NCBI GenBank assembly: GCA_943324565.2
Contig: CALPMC020000017.1
Location: forward strand, 1-41,056
DNA from: Chitinophaga pinensis
Lineage (GTDB): Bacteria; Bacteroidota; Bacteroidia; Flavobacteriales_D; Crocinitomicaceae
Length of the DNA stretch: 41,056 nucleotides
Reading direction: 5' to 3'
Both the position numbers and the translations under genes were made by a program. Below, one piece after another: positions 18,214 through 26,487 of the stretch. Positions within the stretch are counted from its first letter, which is position 1. The number at the start of each line of letters is the position of its first letter. The notes under the pieces are model-generated. The model was not told where the DNA came from and ran no database searches. It saw only the letters and a list, made by a program, of their open reading frames with translations.

Positions 18214-19593
18214 ATGTCTGAAAATCAAATCTTCACGCTTCATCAAGTTGTAAAATCCATTAAAAAAACCTTGGAGGAACGCTATGCTCAAACCTATTGG
18301 GTGAAAGCTGAAATGCACAAACTAAATCGTTATCCAAGTGGACATGCTTTTCCAGAATTAGTTCAAAAAGAGGAAGACAAAATTCTAGCTCAGATTACAG
18401 GTGCCATTTGGAAACAAAATCTGGATCGTATTAATTCACAATTCATCAATGTGGTTAAAGAACCCTTAAAGGAGGGAACGACTTTGTTATTATTAGTGAA
18501 AATAACGTTCAGTGAGACTTTTGGTTTGAGTTTACAAATCTTAGATATTGACCCATCATTTTCATTAGGTGAATTGCAACGTCAACGTGAAGAAACACTA
18601 AAACGTTTGTTGAAAGAGGGATTATTGAATTTGAATCAAAATCTTGAATTTCCTTTATTACCTAAACGCATAGCCATTATTTCTGCGGATTCAAGTAAGG
18701 GATTATCCGATTTTATGCAAGTTTTAGAAGGGAAATCAAATAATTACACATTTGTAACTCATTTGTTTCCTGCTTATTTACAAGGAGATGTGGCAGTTCA
18801 AAGTATTATTAATGCGCTTGAAAAAATCAAAAAGGTTAAATCTTTTTTTGATGTGGTGGTAATTGTTAGAGGAGGTGGTGCTGAGGTAGGAATGACTTGT
18901 TATAATCATTATGATTTATGCAAAGCAATTGCGGAGTTTCCTTTGCCGATACTAACGGGAATCGGTCATTCTACAAATTTGAATGTAGCTGAAATGATTG
19001 CACATAGAAATGAAATCACTCCTTCCAAACTTGCTGAGTTTTTGATTCAAACTTTTCGTGAATTCGACCAGGAAGTTAAAGACGCACAACGTTTGATTGT
19101 TGACTATTCGAAGAAAGTTTTGGTGCAAGTAAACCACAGTTTTGATTCGCAATTAAGATTATTTAAGCAAGTTGCTAGCTCCTACACAAAACGGGTTCGA
19201 CAAGAAATCGATAGTGAACAACAGCAACTTACTCGATCTACAAAAGTTTATCTCAAGCACCATAAAGATCAGCTGAATTATTTCCAGAATGAGTTTGGAC
19301 ATTCAGCCAAAAGATGTTTAACACTAAATCACAATCAACTTTCTCAACTTACGATTTTGTTGAAACCTAGAGTTCAACACATACTTGAAAAGAGTTCAAA
19401 AGAAATCGATCAACTTGAAAAAACGGTTCGTATTTTAAGCCCTGAAAATGTACTTAAGCGAGGTTACAGCATGACTCTATTTAAAGGAAAAACCGTTTCT
19501 TCAACTAATTTGCCTTCGGACAATGATGAAATAGAAACTATCACAGCTGATAGGATTTTGAAATCAAAGGTTCTTTCTCTGGAAAAAAAGTAA
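18214..19593 (+). CDS. xseA: Exodeoxyribonuclease VII large subunit, divergent
   Basis: XseA with XseB degrades single-stranded DNA from both ends. The 459 residues have the N-terminal OB-type domain (FTLHQVVKSIKKTLEERYAQTYWVKAEM, ILAQITGAIWKQN), the central nuclease domain (PLLPKRIAIISADSSKGLSDF, VVVIVRGGGAEVG, PILTGIGHSTNLNVAEMIAH) and a long coiled coil (about 275-405). The RGGG and GIGH motifs are kept, but the Asp of the E. coli GHETD motif is Asn255 here and the following Asp residues are Glu and His. No xseB follows: the next gene, 16 bases on, is convergent. Function as an ExoVII subunit is likely but not certain. Confidence 0.88.
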   Translation: MSENQIFTLHQVVKSIKKTLEERYAQTYWVKAEMHKLNRYPSGHAFPELVQKEEDKILAQITGAIWKQNLDRINSQFINVVKEPLKEGTTLLLLVKITFSETFGLSLQILDIDPSFSLGELQRQREETLKRLLKEGLLNLNQNLEFPLLPKRIAIISADSSKGLSDFMQVLEGKSNNYTFVTHLFPAYLQGDVAVQSIINALEKIKKVKSFFDVVVIVRGGGAEVGMTCYNHYDLCKAIAEFPLPILTGIGHSTNLNVAEMIAHRNEITPSKLAEFLIQTFREFDQEVKDAQRLIVDYSKKVLVQVNHSFDSQLRLFKQVASSYTKRVRQEIDSEQQQLTRSTKVYLKHHKDQLNYFQNEFGHSAKRCLTLNHNQLSQLTILLKPRVQHILEKSSKEIDQLEKTVRILSPENVLKRGYSMTLFKGKTVSSTNLPSDNDEIETITADRILKSKVLSLEKK

Positions 19594-19609
19594 ATTTATT
19601 TATTACCAA

Positions 19610-21142
19610 TTACTCCTTCACAAACAACTTGGTTTTCCCTCCAATTGAAACAGTGTACATTCCTTTAATCAGTGATTGAACATCAATGTTTAATTCTGTT
19701 CCATTCATTTGATGGGTAGCAACTAATCGTCCATCTATTGAGTAAATTTGAATCGAAGACTGAATAAAATTAGAACATTTGATTGTTATATTATCACTCG
19801 TTGGATTTGGATACAAACTAACATTTCCAGCATTCATTTCAGCTAATGAGGCATCTCCAACAATTACATTCACATAAGCTAAAGTTGTACAACCGTTGTA
19901 ATTGTATTCCAAAGTGTAGCTTGTATTAAACGTGGGTGAGACAGAAATACTTGATGTTGTTTCTCCTGTTTCCAACCATAAATAAGTTCCACCTTCTGGG
20001 CTTACAACAGAATTCAATACGGCAACTTCTCCTGTTAAGATTGTTTGATCAGTTAAAGAAACTTCTGGTAATGGTAAAACAGTCACAATTGCTGTATCCA
20101 CAATACCTGGGCAAGAACCTTGACTAACAGTAACTGTGTAAGTTGTCGTTTCAAATGGTCCAGCAAGAATGAACGAAGTTGTATCACCTGAAGACCATAA
20201 ATAACTTGTACTATTATCTGTTACAACAGAACAATCGATTGTTGCAGTTCCATTTCCTGGGGTAAAAGTATATGTTCCTAATCCATTTGCGAAATTTGTT
20301 ACCATTAAAACGTAAACTTCACCAGCTTGTACAGTATCAACTGCAATCGTTTCAACTTCGTTGCCAGAGTAGCTACAAGATACAATTGTATTTACAGATG
20401 AACCAGAAGTTTCAGTTCCTAAATTTCCACAGTATGTTTGTGCCTCATTATAGCTCGAGTAAGGTCCATAAAGAATAAAATCAACATCTTGTCCAGAACC
20501 AGCCACAATTGATTGACTAACTGTAAAATCAAGACTGCCAGCTTGGTCAATTGTTAAATAAAACCAAGAAGGATTCGGTTGACTTGTTAAGCAACCATAA
20601 TTATTTCCCGCTGGCGCTGTCGTATTTGTTTGATTTGGATATGTTGTCAACCCATCTACACAAATAGGATCTGCTAAATCACAGCTTAAAGAAGAGCTTC
20701 CCGCAAATAAGCTTACATAATTACCAGGGCAAATAGCGGTATCGCTTAAGTTGACATTTGGAAAAGGAATAACGAATAAATTCAAAATATTAACTGAGTC
20801 ACAGCCTTCACTCGCAGTAAAAGTTGAGTCGTAGTATATGCCGGAAATTGTGTAACTTTCACTATTCCATATAAATGGTAAATTAGATTCACAAATAGTA
20901 ACATTGGTTATCTCAGTAATTGTTGGAGTTATTGTTAAAACTAAAACAATAATTGAATCACACGCATTTTCATTTTGTAAGGTGTCAATATAAGTTCCTG
21001 ATGATATGTAGTTCTCGTTATTCCATACATACGGAAGATCACCTTGACAAATTGAAATTTCTAATGAAGTACTGTCACAAACAACTTGTGAAAAAGAGAA
21101 AAGAGAAAATAAAATGCTAAAAAATGTAAGAAATAATTTCAT
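19610..21142 (-). CDS. T9SS type A sorting-domain secreted protein with repeated CDS-type modules
   Basis: 510 residues. Signal peptide MKLFLTFFSILFSLFSFSQVVCDS. Two similar modules of ~55 residues follow (ICQGDLPYVWNNENYISSGTYIDTL...ACDSIIVLVLTI and ICESNLPFIWNSESYTISGIYYDS...GCDSVNILNLFV). Next is a ~150-residue beta domain (SWFYLTIDQAGSLDFTVSQS...VDFILYGPY...CGNLG) resembling those that coat secreted adhesins, then Ig-like repeats. The C-terminus (about 435-510) is the T9SS sorting signal: LYPNPTSDNITIKCS, IYSIDGRLV, KGMYTVSIGGKTKLFVKE. So it should cross the outer membrane through the type IX system and be surface-bound or released. Convergent with xseA; the gap is too short to show a terminator. 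Confidence 0.88.
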   Translation of the reverse strand: MKLFLTFFSILFSLFSFSQVVCDSTSLEISICQGDLPYVWNNENYISSGTYIDTLQNENACDSIIVLVLTITPTITEITNVTICESNLPFIWNSESYTISGIYYDSTFTASEGCDSVNILNLFVIPFPNVNLSDTAICPGNYVSLFAGSSSLSCDLADPICVDGLTTYPNQTNTTAPAGNNYGCLTSQPNPSWFYLTIDQAGSLDFTVSQSIVAGSGQDVDFILYGPYSSYNEAQTYCGNLGTETSGSSVNTIVSCSYSGNEVETIAVDTVQAGEVYVLMVTNFANGLGTYTFTPGNGTATIDCSVVTDNSTSYLWSSGDTTSFILAGPFETTTYTVTVSQGSCPGIVDTAIVTVLPLPEVSLTDQTILTGEVAVLNSVVSPEGGTYLWLETGETTSSISVSPTFNTSYTLEYNYNGCTTLAYVNVIVGDASLAEMNAGNVSLYPNPTSDNITIKCSNFIQSSIQIYSIDGRLVATHQMNGTELNIDVQSLIKGMYTVSIGGKTKLFVKE

Positions 21143-21341
21143 ATATGTTTAATTGTTTTTTAATGGTCATGTGTTATCGCCGATTAAATTCATGCGTCGC
21201 GGCTGATTGATTGTTACTAATTATGTCATGGTTTATTTCATGTTAGTAAATAAGTTATTCAAAAGTACATAAATAAAATAGAACCAATAAGTTTGAATAA
21301 GACAAAAAGGATATACGGTAAAATTTAATTTTTTACGTTAA

Positions 21342-22184
21342 CTATAACTGTCCATCTGAGTGGTATTTTCCTAATTTAAAAACGCGAACTTTCAATAAAA
21401 TCCCATCTTTGCTATAGTCAAAAACTTTTCCATCCCACAATTGACCGTTTTTAAATTCTCCATCCATCCAAATTTCATCGCTCTCGTTGTAGATTTTATT
21501 ATAACCATTTGGTACAAATTTCAGTCCTTTAGTTCGAGGGTTTTTAACAGTCGGAGGATAAATCACAATTGATGTTGATTCGGTTTTTGTTACAGTATTT
21601 TCGGTCATTTTATAGGTTTTTGTTCCTATTGATTTACCCTGTGAATTGAAAGTTTGAACATCTTTGAGGGAGCCATTTTCATAATAGCGTTTCAATTCTC
21701 CCATTATCACACCATTTTTTGAAACATATTCCAATTCAATATTTCCGTTTTCGTAATAATACTTTATAGTTCCTGATTCCTTACCATCGTTATTATAAGA
21801 ACCAATATATGCAACTTTTCCATTTGTGTGATAACGCGTTAATTCCCCTTTAAAATGTTCTTTTCCGAAAGCGCCAGATTCTTTAATTTTTCCCGTCTTA
21901 AAAAAGCGTTTATACTCACCCTCAGGACGATTGTTATTATATTGCCCTTTTAGATAAGGCGTCTTTCCATCAGCATGATATTTCACCCAAACACCTTCTT
22001 TTCTACCTTTATAAAAATATCCTTCTTCTGCTTTTCCATTTAGTAAAACTCCAGAATTAGGCTTGTCTTTGCCTGTAAAAACCCATTTTCCAGTTCTTTT
22101 TCCATCCTTATCTTTCTTGTTTTGAGATAAAATACTATAAGGAGTAATCAACGTAAAAAAGAAAATAATAGCTACTAGTTTCAT
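21342..22184 (-). CDS. MORN-repeat/YwqK-like exported protein
   Basis: 280 residues with a signal peptide (MKLVAIIFFFTLITPYSILS, then QNKKDKDGKRTGKW). The body is made of repeats of about 20-24 residues of the G-x-YxxGxxxGxWxxY type: GYFYKGRKEGVWVKYHADGK, GQYNNNRPEGEYKRFFKTGK, GELTRYHTNGKVAYIGSYN, GTIKYYYENGNIELEY, GELKRYYENGSLKD. The pattern stands over residues ~45-185; the last ~90 residues are different. Databases call such proteins toxin-antitoxin YwqK family antitoxin, but no toxin gene is next to it and secretion argues against that role here. Function is unknown; a structural or envelope role is possible. Confidence 0.75.
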   Translation of the reverse strand: MKLVAIIFFFTLITPYSILSQNKKDKDGKRTGKWVFTGKDKPNSGVLLNGKAEEGYFYKGRKEGVWVKYHADGKTPYLKGQYNNNRPEGEYKRFFKTGKIKESGAFGKEHFKGELTRYHTNGKVAYIGSYNNDGKESGTIKYYYENGNIELEYVSKNGVIMGELKRYYENGSLKDVQTFNSQGKSIGTKTYKMTENTVTKTESTSIVIYPPTVKNPRTKGLKFVPNGYNKIYNESDEIWMDGEFKNGQLWDGKVFDYSKDGILLKVRVFKLGKYHSDGQL

Positions 22185-22201
22185 ATTCTAAAGAATCTTC
22201 G

Positions 22202-22209
22202 TAAAGATA
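22202..22209 (-). promoter_or_regulatory. -7-like box (TATCTTTA) of the MORN-like gene
   Basis: On the minus strand TATCTTTA lies 17 bases before the ATG and differs from TAnnTTTG only in its last base. The same octamer is found before the sigma-factor gene at 25920. Confidence 0.4.
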
Positions 22210-22285
22210 AAGTATCTTCCAATCATTTTTTTCATTCTGTGAATAAATACTTAAATACCTCGACCAAAGTCAATGAGATATACAC

Positions 22286-22293
22286 TAATTTTG
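22286..22293 (+). promoter_or_regulatory. -7 box (TAATTTTG) of the flavin reductase-DUF3127 pair
   Basis: TAATTTTG is a full match to TAnnTTTG, 16 bases before the ATG at 22310. Confidence 0.5.
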
Positions 22294-22309
22294 AATTCTA
22301 TTTTTTTTT

Positions 22310-23203
22310 ATGTTAACATTAGACCCAAAAGAATTAACTGTTCCTAAATTACATCAATATTTACTCGGTGCAGTCGGACCTCGACCTATTGCTTTTGCTG
22401 CAACAATTGACGCAACTGGAAATCATAATTTAGCTCCTTTTAGCTTTTTCAACGTATTTAGTGCAAATCCACCGATTTTAATCTTTTCACCTGCACGTTC
22501 AGGGAGAAGTAACACAACAAAAGACACGTACAATAATGTAAAAGTGCATCCTGAAGTTGTTATAAATGTGGTGAATTACGACATCGTGCATCAGATGAGT
22601 TTAGCAAGTTCACCTTACGCTCCAGGTGTTAGTGAATTTGAAAAAGCGGGTTTTACTCCTTTAAAATCAGATTTAGTACAACCAATGCGTGTAGCAGAAT
22701 CACCCGTTCAATTTGAATGTAAAGTAATTGAAGTAAAAGAACTTGGAACTGAAGGTGGCGCAGGAAATTTAATCATTTGTGAAGTAGTTAAAATACATAT
22801 CAATGAAGCCGTTTTAGATGAAAACGGAATGATTGACCAGCATAAAATTGATTTAGTTTCGCGTATGGGTGGAAATTGGTATTGCAGAGCAGATCAACAA
22901 TCTATGTTTGAAATCCAAAAACCAATCACTACTTGTGGAATTGGATTTGATGCCTTGCCAAAAGATATTCTTCAAAGTACTATTCTTACTGGAAATGACT
23001 TAGGTCACTTAGCTGGAATTGAAAATTTGCCAGACGAAACAGCAGTAAATGAGTATAAACTTTTGGAATTAAGTGATTTATTTTTATCTTTAGAAGATGA
23101 TGCAAAAGCTTTAGAGAAAAAATTGCATTTACGAGCACAACAATTATTAAAAGAAAATAAATTGGAGGAAGCATGGCTTAGTCTGCTTTCTTTCAATAAT
23201 TAA
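22310..23203 (+). CDS. Flavin reductase family protein (FMN-binding split barrel)
   Basis: 297 residues. The first ~200 form the flavin reductase-like domain: LLGAVGPRPIAFAATIDATGNHNLAPFSFFNVFSANPPILIFSPA, typical of the family's FMN-binding loops, then SRMGGNWYCRAD near its end. Members bind FMN and reduce flavins with NAD(P)H or act as flavin-dependent oxidoreductases; the partner here is unknown. The C-terminal ~90 residues (ILTGNDLGHLAGIENLPDETAVNEYKLLELSDLFLSLEDDAKALEKKLHLRAQQLL) are an added helical part. The gene is co-transcribed with the DUF3127 gene 21 bases downstream. Confidence 0.88.
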   Translation: MLTLDPKELTVPKLHQYLLGAVGPRPIAFAATIDATGNHNLAPFSFFNVFSANPPILIFSPARSGRSNTTKDTYNNVKVHPEVVINVVNYDIVHQMSLASSPYAPGVSEFEKAGFTPLKSDLVQPMRVAESPVQFECKVIEVKELGTEGGAGNLIICEVVKIHINEAVLDENGMIDQHKIDLVSRMGGNWYCRADQQSMFEIQKPITTCGIGFDALPKDILQSTILTGNDLGHLAGIENLPDETAVNEYKLLELSDLFLSLEDDAKALEKKLHLRAQQLLKENKLEEAWLSLLSFNN

Positions 23204-23224
23204 TAACAACAAAAAACAACAACA

Positions 23225-23620
23225 ATGTTTAAATTAACAGGGACTGTTAAAGTCGTAAACCCAACACAAGTTATCAGTGAGAAATTTTCTAAAAGAGAAT
23301 TTGTAATTGAAACGCAAGATCAATACCCACAACTTGTAATGTTTCAAGCAACACAAGACAAATGTTCATTATTGGACAATGTGCAAGTAAGCAGTCAAGT
23401 AGAAGTTTCTTTCAATTTAAGAGGAAGAGAATGGACAAGTCCTGCAGGAGAGGTTAAATACTTCAATACTTTGGAAGCTTGGAGAATTGAAAAAGTTGGA
23501 CAAGGGAATGCAATGCCAGCTGGTGGACCTTCAGCAATGTCGTTAGGTTCTGATCCAATTCCTGCTGCAACAACTTCAGCAGTAGCAAGCAACGAAGAAG
23601 AAGACGACCTTCCATTTTAA
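23225..23620 (+). CDS. DUF3127 domain protein with SSB-like C-terminal tip
   Basis: 131 residues. The domain (about 1-92) has the DUF3127 pattern: FKLTGTVKVVNPTQVISEKFSKREFVIET, QYPQLVMFQATQDKC, VEVSFNLRGREWTSPAGEVKYFNTLEAWRIEKV. Its layout resembles an OB fold (inference). A flexible Gly/Ala/Pro/Ser linker leads to an acidic end, SNEEEDDLPF, much like the DDDIPF tip of single-stranded DNA-binding protein SSB that recruits repair enzymes. The function is not established. It follows the flavin reductase gene by 21 bases with A-rich spacing and ends at a strong terminator. Confidence 0.82.
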   Translation: MFKLTGTVKVVNPTQVISEKFSKREFVIETQDQYPQLVMFQATQDKCSLLDNVQVSSQVEVSFNLRGREWTSPAGEVKYFNTLEAWRIEKVGQGNAMPAGGPSAMSLGSDPIPAATTSAVASNEEEDDLPF

Positions 23621-23639
23621 GCGATAAAACACATTTTTT

Positions 23640-23677
23640 AAAGCGAATTTTCAATCGAAGATTCGCTTTTTTTATTT
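23640..23677 (+). terminator. Terminator of flavin reductase-DUF3127 unit
   Basis: AAAGCGAAT pairs with ATTCGCTTT and is extended by four more pairs (one G-U) to a four-base AATC loop, with seven following T bases. The stop codon of the minus-strand DUF1573-type gene lies in the tail, at 23672. Confidence 0.85.
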
Positions 23678-24520
23678 ATCTGTGTTTTGAAAATTGGAAT
23701 TCAAAAAGTAATGCGTTCTCTCTACTTTTCCTGACCAGTTCAATTCTTTAATGGTTGAAAGTGAGTGATTATTGTAGGTGAGAATTCGATTGCGTTCGTA
23801 AATAACTGGTGAGCTAGGAAAACCCGTGTATGTACCCTTGACAATAACCGAAAGTGTGTCGTGTGAATTGTATCTGATTTTAAGATTTCGTTCGAACGGA
23901 CCACTTTGTCCATAAATGTTTCTGAAAACAAAATTTACATCAATATTTTCACCGGGCGTATATTGATTTTTTGGGGGTTGGTTGTGAATGGATTCAGAAA
24001 AAGTAACATAAAAAAGATCTTGATGTTTATAATTGTAAGAATCAAAGTTGATATACAAAATTTCATTTCCTGTGTTGGTAAATGTGAATTTTTCAGAAGC
24101 CACAGTCCCAAAATAAATTTCTCCTAAGTCAATTAATTGTTGATTCACAGCAACTGTTGTCGCTTTGTAAATTACTTCTCCCTTAGCAGTTATTTGTGCA
24201 GAATTACTATTGTAAGTTACATAAATCGAACGATTGAAAACACCTATTCGTTGTGTGTCGTAGCGAAAGCGAATAGCTCCACGTTGACCAGCTGCGATTG
24301 GTTCTTTTGGCCATTCTGCATACGAACCTCCATCTCCAGTTGAAGCACGCGATATAATCAAAGGCTCGTCCCCTGTATTTGTAAACCAAATTTTTTCAAA
24401 TAAATAAGTTCATTGAACGATTTTCCCAAAATCCACAACGGTTGAATCAAAGGTCAGTTTCGCTTGTGAATGAAATGCTTGAACAATTAGCAAGCTGAGT
24501 AAAGTGAGTAGAATTCGCAT
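23672..24520 (-). pseudogene. DUF1573-type exported protein, broken by an in-frame TGA at codon 37
   Basis: From the minus-strand ATG at 24518-24520 the frame reads a signal peptide (MRILLTLLSLLIVQAFHSQA), then KLTFDSTVVDFGKIVQ, a TGA at 24410-24412, and then runs on in the same frame (TYLFEKIWFTNTGDEPLIIS, ...GDGGSYAEWPKEPIAAGQRG...) to TAA, 283 codons in all. The sequence on both sides is family-like (xVxFGxIxxGxxxxxxFxxxNxG, DUF1573 and related Ig-like envelope proteins), and the stop sits where a Gly is expected: CAA TGA ACT against a likely CAA GGA ACT. A single G-to-T change or a sequencing error explains it. A restart at the TTG at 24359-24361 would lack the signal peptide. Confidence 0.8.
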
Positions 24521-24586
24521 TTTTTGATGCAAGTTAAACTGATTTAAAATAGGTTAAGGTTAATGAAAAGTTAAAGCTTGGGGATT

Positions 24587-25705
24587 CTATTTGTTGGATT
24601 GTTTGTTATCAAATTGTTCAATGAGATACCTTTTCCCCTTTTCTATTTCGTTAATCAATTCATTTTCTGTGGGAAGATAAGGTAGGTATTTTGTTGCAAA
24701 CAATTGTTGGTTTTCACTTAGAACAGAATATTTGGCAATTGTTTTGTCTGTTTCTGTACAAAGTAAAATACCAATTGTCGGATTATCTGATTCTTGTTTT
24801 CTCAAATCATTAAACATCCGAACATACATATCCAATTGACCGATGTCTTGGTGGGTAATTTTATGCGTCTTTAGCTCTACAATTACAAAACATTTCAAAA
24901 TGTAATTGTAAAAAACTAAGTCTATGTAAAAGTTTGCTGTTTCAGTTCTAACTAATTGTTGCCTCTCAATAAAAGCGTATCCTTTCCCCAATTCAAGAAT
25001 AAATTTCTGAAGGTTATCAATCAAGGCTTTTTCAAATTCCGCTTCTGTATAAGCGAGATTAACAGGTAAATTGAGAAATTCCAAAACGGAAGGATTTTTA
25101 ATAAATTCAAAGCTTTCGTTTTGATTTGATTCATTTTTTTCTTTCATTTCTTTCTCAACCTCGTTCTTTGACTGTGATGATAATAATCGCTGATAATAAA
25201 GTGTAGAAATATTTCTTTCCAATGTGCGAACAGACCAATTATTGAGAGCCGTTTCTTTTAGGTAATATGCTCTTGCATTTTCATCTTTAACACGCATAAT
25301 TAATTGATAATGCGACCAGTTAATAAACTCTGAAAGTCTTGAAGATACAGGTTTTTCAAATTGGGCAGACAGTGTCTGCCCAATTGCGTTGAATTCGCCA
25401 GACAGTGTCTGGCGAATTTGAATTAAATCAGGAAACGATAGATAAAATATTCTAAATGATTTAAGATTTGTAACTGAATAACCTTTCCCCAAATCTGCAA
25501 GAAGTTCATTTGACAAATTCACTAAAATTTCTTTTCCATAGTTTGCTTTTTTATTTCCATTTTGTTCTTCTTCCACGATACGTTTTCCAACCAACCAATA
25601 CGCTTCAATCATTGCTGTATTGACTGCGGAATAAGCTTTTTTGCGTGCGCTATTAAGAATTTGTTTAATCTCTAAAACATACGTTTGATTTGTTCCTTTC
25701 TTCAT
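24587..25705 (-). CDS. PDDEXK nuclease domain protein (DUF1016/YhcG family)
   Basis: 372 residues. The N-terminal DUF1016_N part (about 1-175: KQILNSARKKAYSAVNTAMIEAYWLVGKRIVEEEQ, KGYSVTNLKSFRIFYLSFP, WSHYQLIMRVKDENARAYYLKETALNNWSVRTLERNI) is a DNA- or nucleoprotein-binding module. The C-terminal half carries a PD-(D/E)XK nuclease core: Asp in FYIDLVFYN, and ELK in KCFVIVELKTHK. YhcG homologues are often found near restriction-modification loci and are believed to be mobile accessory nucleases; no methyltransferase gene is close here. Residues ~96-115 are encoded by two palindromes (25361-25383 and 25392-25418). No obvious promoter was seen. Confidence 0.85.
   Translation of the reverse strand: MKKGTNQTYVLEIKQILNSARKKAYSAVNTAMIEAYWLVGKRIVEEEQNGNKKANYGKEILVNLSNELLADLGKGYSVTNLKSFRIFYLSFPDLIQIRQTLSGEFNAIGQTLSAQFEKPVSSRLSEFINWSHYQLIMRVKDENARAYYLKETALNNWSVRTLERNISTLYYQRLLSSQSKNEVEKEMKEKNESNQNESFEFIKNPSVLEFLNLPVNLAYTEAEFEKALIDNLQKFILELGKGYAFIERQQLVRTETANFYIDLVFYNYILKCFVIVELKTHKITHQDIGQLDMYVRMFNDLRKQESDNPTIGILLCTETDKTIAKYSVLSENQQLFATKYLPYLPTENELINEIEKGKRYLIEQFDNKQSNK
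25361..25383. repeat. Perfect palindrome inside the YhcG gene, copy A
   Basis: Arms of 11 bp around a central G. It shares the 13-base core CAGACAGTGTCTG with copy B nine bases downstream. In the minus-strand frame it encodes part of the peptide GQTLSAQF. Confidence 0.8.
25392..25418. repeat. Perfect palindrome inside the YhcG gene, copy B
   Basis: Arms of 13 bp around a central G, with the same CAGACAGTGTCTG core as copy A but different flanks (CGC and GCG). It encodes part of the peptide RQTLSGEF, so the two units give near-repeated protein segments. Confidence 0.8.
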
Positions 25706-25919
25706 TTTTTGTTCAATTTCTATTGAATTTAAGCAAATAATTCATTTCAAACAAAGTAAAAAACACGATTTTTAGACCAAAATCAGCATTTTTTAAGTTA
25801 AATTATAAGCCTTTCTCCCTTAAAAAAAGTAAAAGTCCATTTTGACAAAAAGCTAATTCTAAGGGGATTCTCTCTGCTTTCTTTCAAACCTCTATGGATT
25901 TCATTTTCTTTTAAAACAC

Positions 25920-25927
25920 TATCTTTA
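25920..25927 (+). promoter_or_regulatory. -7-like box (TATCTTTA) of the sigma-factor gene, five bases before TTG
   Basis: TATCTTTA is followed by CTTTA and then TTG at 25933. The same spacing is seen at ATG starts elsewhere in the window, which supports TTG as the initiation codon. Confidence 0.45.
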
Positions 25928-25932
25928 CTTTA

Positions 25933-26487
25933 TTGGATAAGCAAACAAAATATTGGAAGGATTTCTTAAATGGTGACAATGACGCGCTCGCTAAATTATA
26001 CGTGGATTTGTTTGAGCCTTTAGTTCTGAAAGCTATTTATTACACAAAAAAACCTGAAGTCGCTCGGGACATTGTGAGTAGTTTATTCGTCTCTTTATTG
26101 GAATTGGAAGAAGAAGAAAGACTATCGCGTTGGAATAAAATTGAAAGTCATCAAGCTTTATTATTGGCTATAGTTAGAAATAAATGTTTAGATTTCTTAA
26201 AAATTACACAAAATCGAGAGCGAATAAACAATGAACTTTTTGTTGAAACAAACTCCGAAGTTGAAAAGATAGATATGATTGCACATTTGACTTCTTGTAT
26301 TCAAGAATTAAAACCCGATGAAAAACAATTGGTGGAGTTACATTTGCAAGGATTTAGCAACGATGAAATTTCTTTGAAGTTGAATCTAAGTAAAAAAACA
26401 GTTCGTAATAAATTGAGTTTAACAAGAAAGTCTATTTGGAAATTGTGGCACCAAATGATTCTACTAATTGCTTTCGTATGGAGATAA
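25933..26487 (+). CDS. RNA polymerase sigma factor, sigma-70/ECF family
   Basis: 184 residues starting from a TTG. Region 2 covers about 1-75 (FLNGDNDALAKLYVDLFEPLVLKAIYYTKKPEVARDIVSSLFVSLLE), followed by LLLAIVRNKCLDFLK. Region 4 (about 118-175) has ELKPDEKQLVELHLQGFSNDEISLKLNLSKKTVRNKLSLTRKSIWKLW, a helix-turn-helix of the -35/-33 binding type. The short region-3 gap is typical of ECF factors, which respond to an anti-sigma partner. Its stop overlaps the next ATG by ten bases, so the two products are made together, as for a sigma/anti-sigma pair. Target promoters are not known. Confidence 0.85.
   Translation: MDKQTKYWKDFLNGDNDALAKLYVDLFEPLVLKAIYYTKKPEVARDIVSSLFVSLLELEEEERLSRWNKIESHQALLLAIVRNKCLDFLKITQNRERINNELFVETNSEVEKIDMIAHLTSCIQELKPDEKQLVELHLQGFSNDEISLKLNLSKKTVRNKLSLTRKSIWKLWHQMILLIAFVWR

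Noticed and set aside
21342-22184. Antitoxin of a toxin-antitoxin pair (YwqK label)
   Set aside because: The protein has a signal peptide and repeats of MORN type, and no toxin gene is beside it.
24359-24412. TGA as a Gly codon (alternative genetic code)
   Set aside because: Only one gene shows an in-frame TGA, and radA ends with TGA at an ATGA overlap. All other genes are free of internal TGA, so a point mutation or read error is the simpler explanation.
25361-25418. Transcription terminator for the YhcG region
   Set aside because: The palindromes have no T-tract and lie in the middle of an intact coding sequence.
26436-26477. Earlier start for the anti-sigma candidate
   Set aside because: The N-terminal extension is read from within the sigma-factor region-4 coding sequence; the ATG at 26478 gives the usual short overlap.
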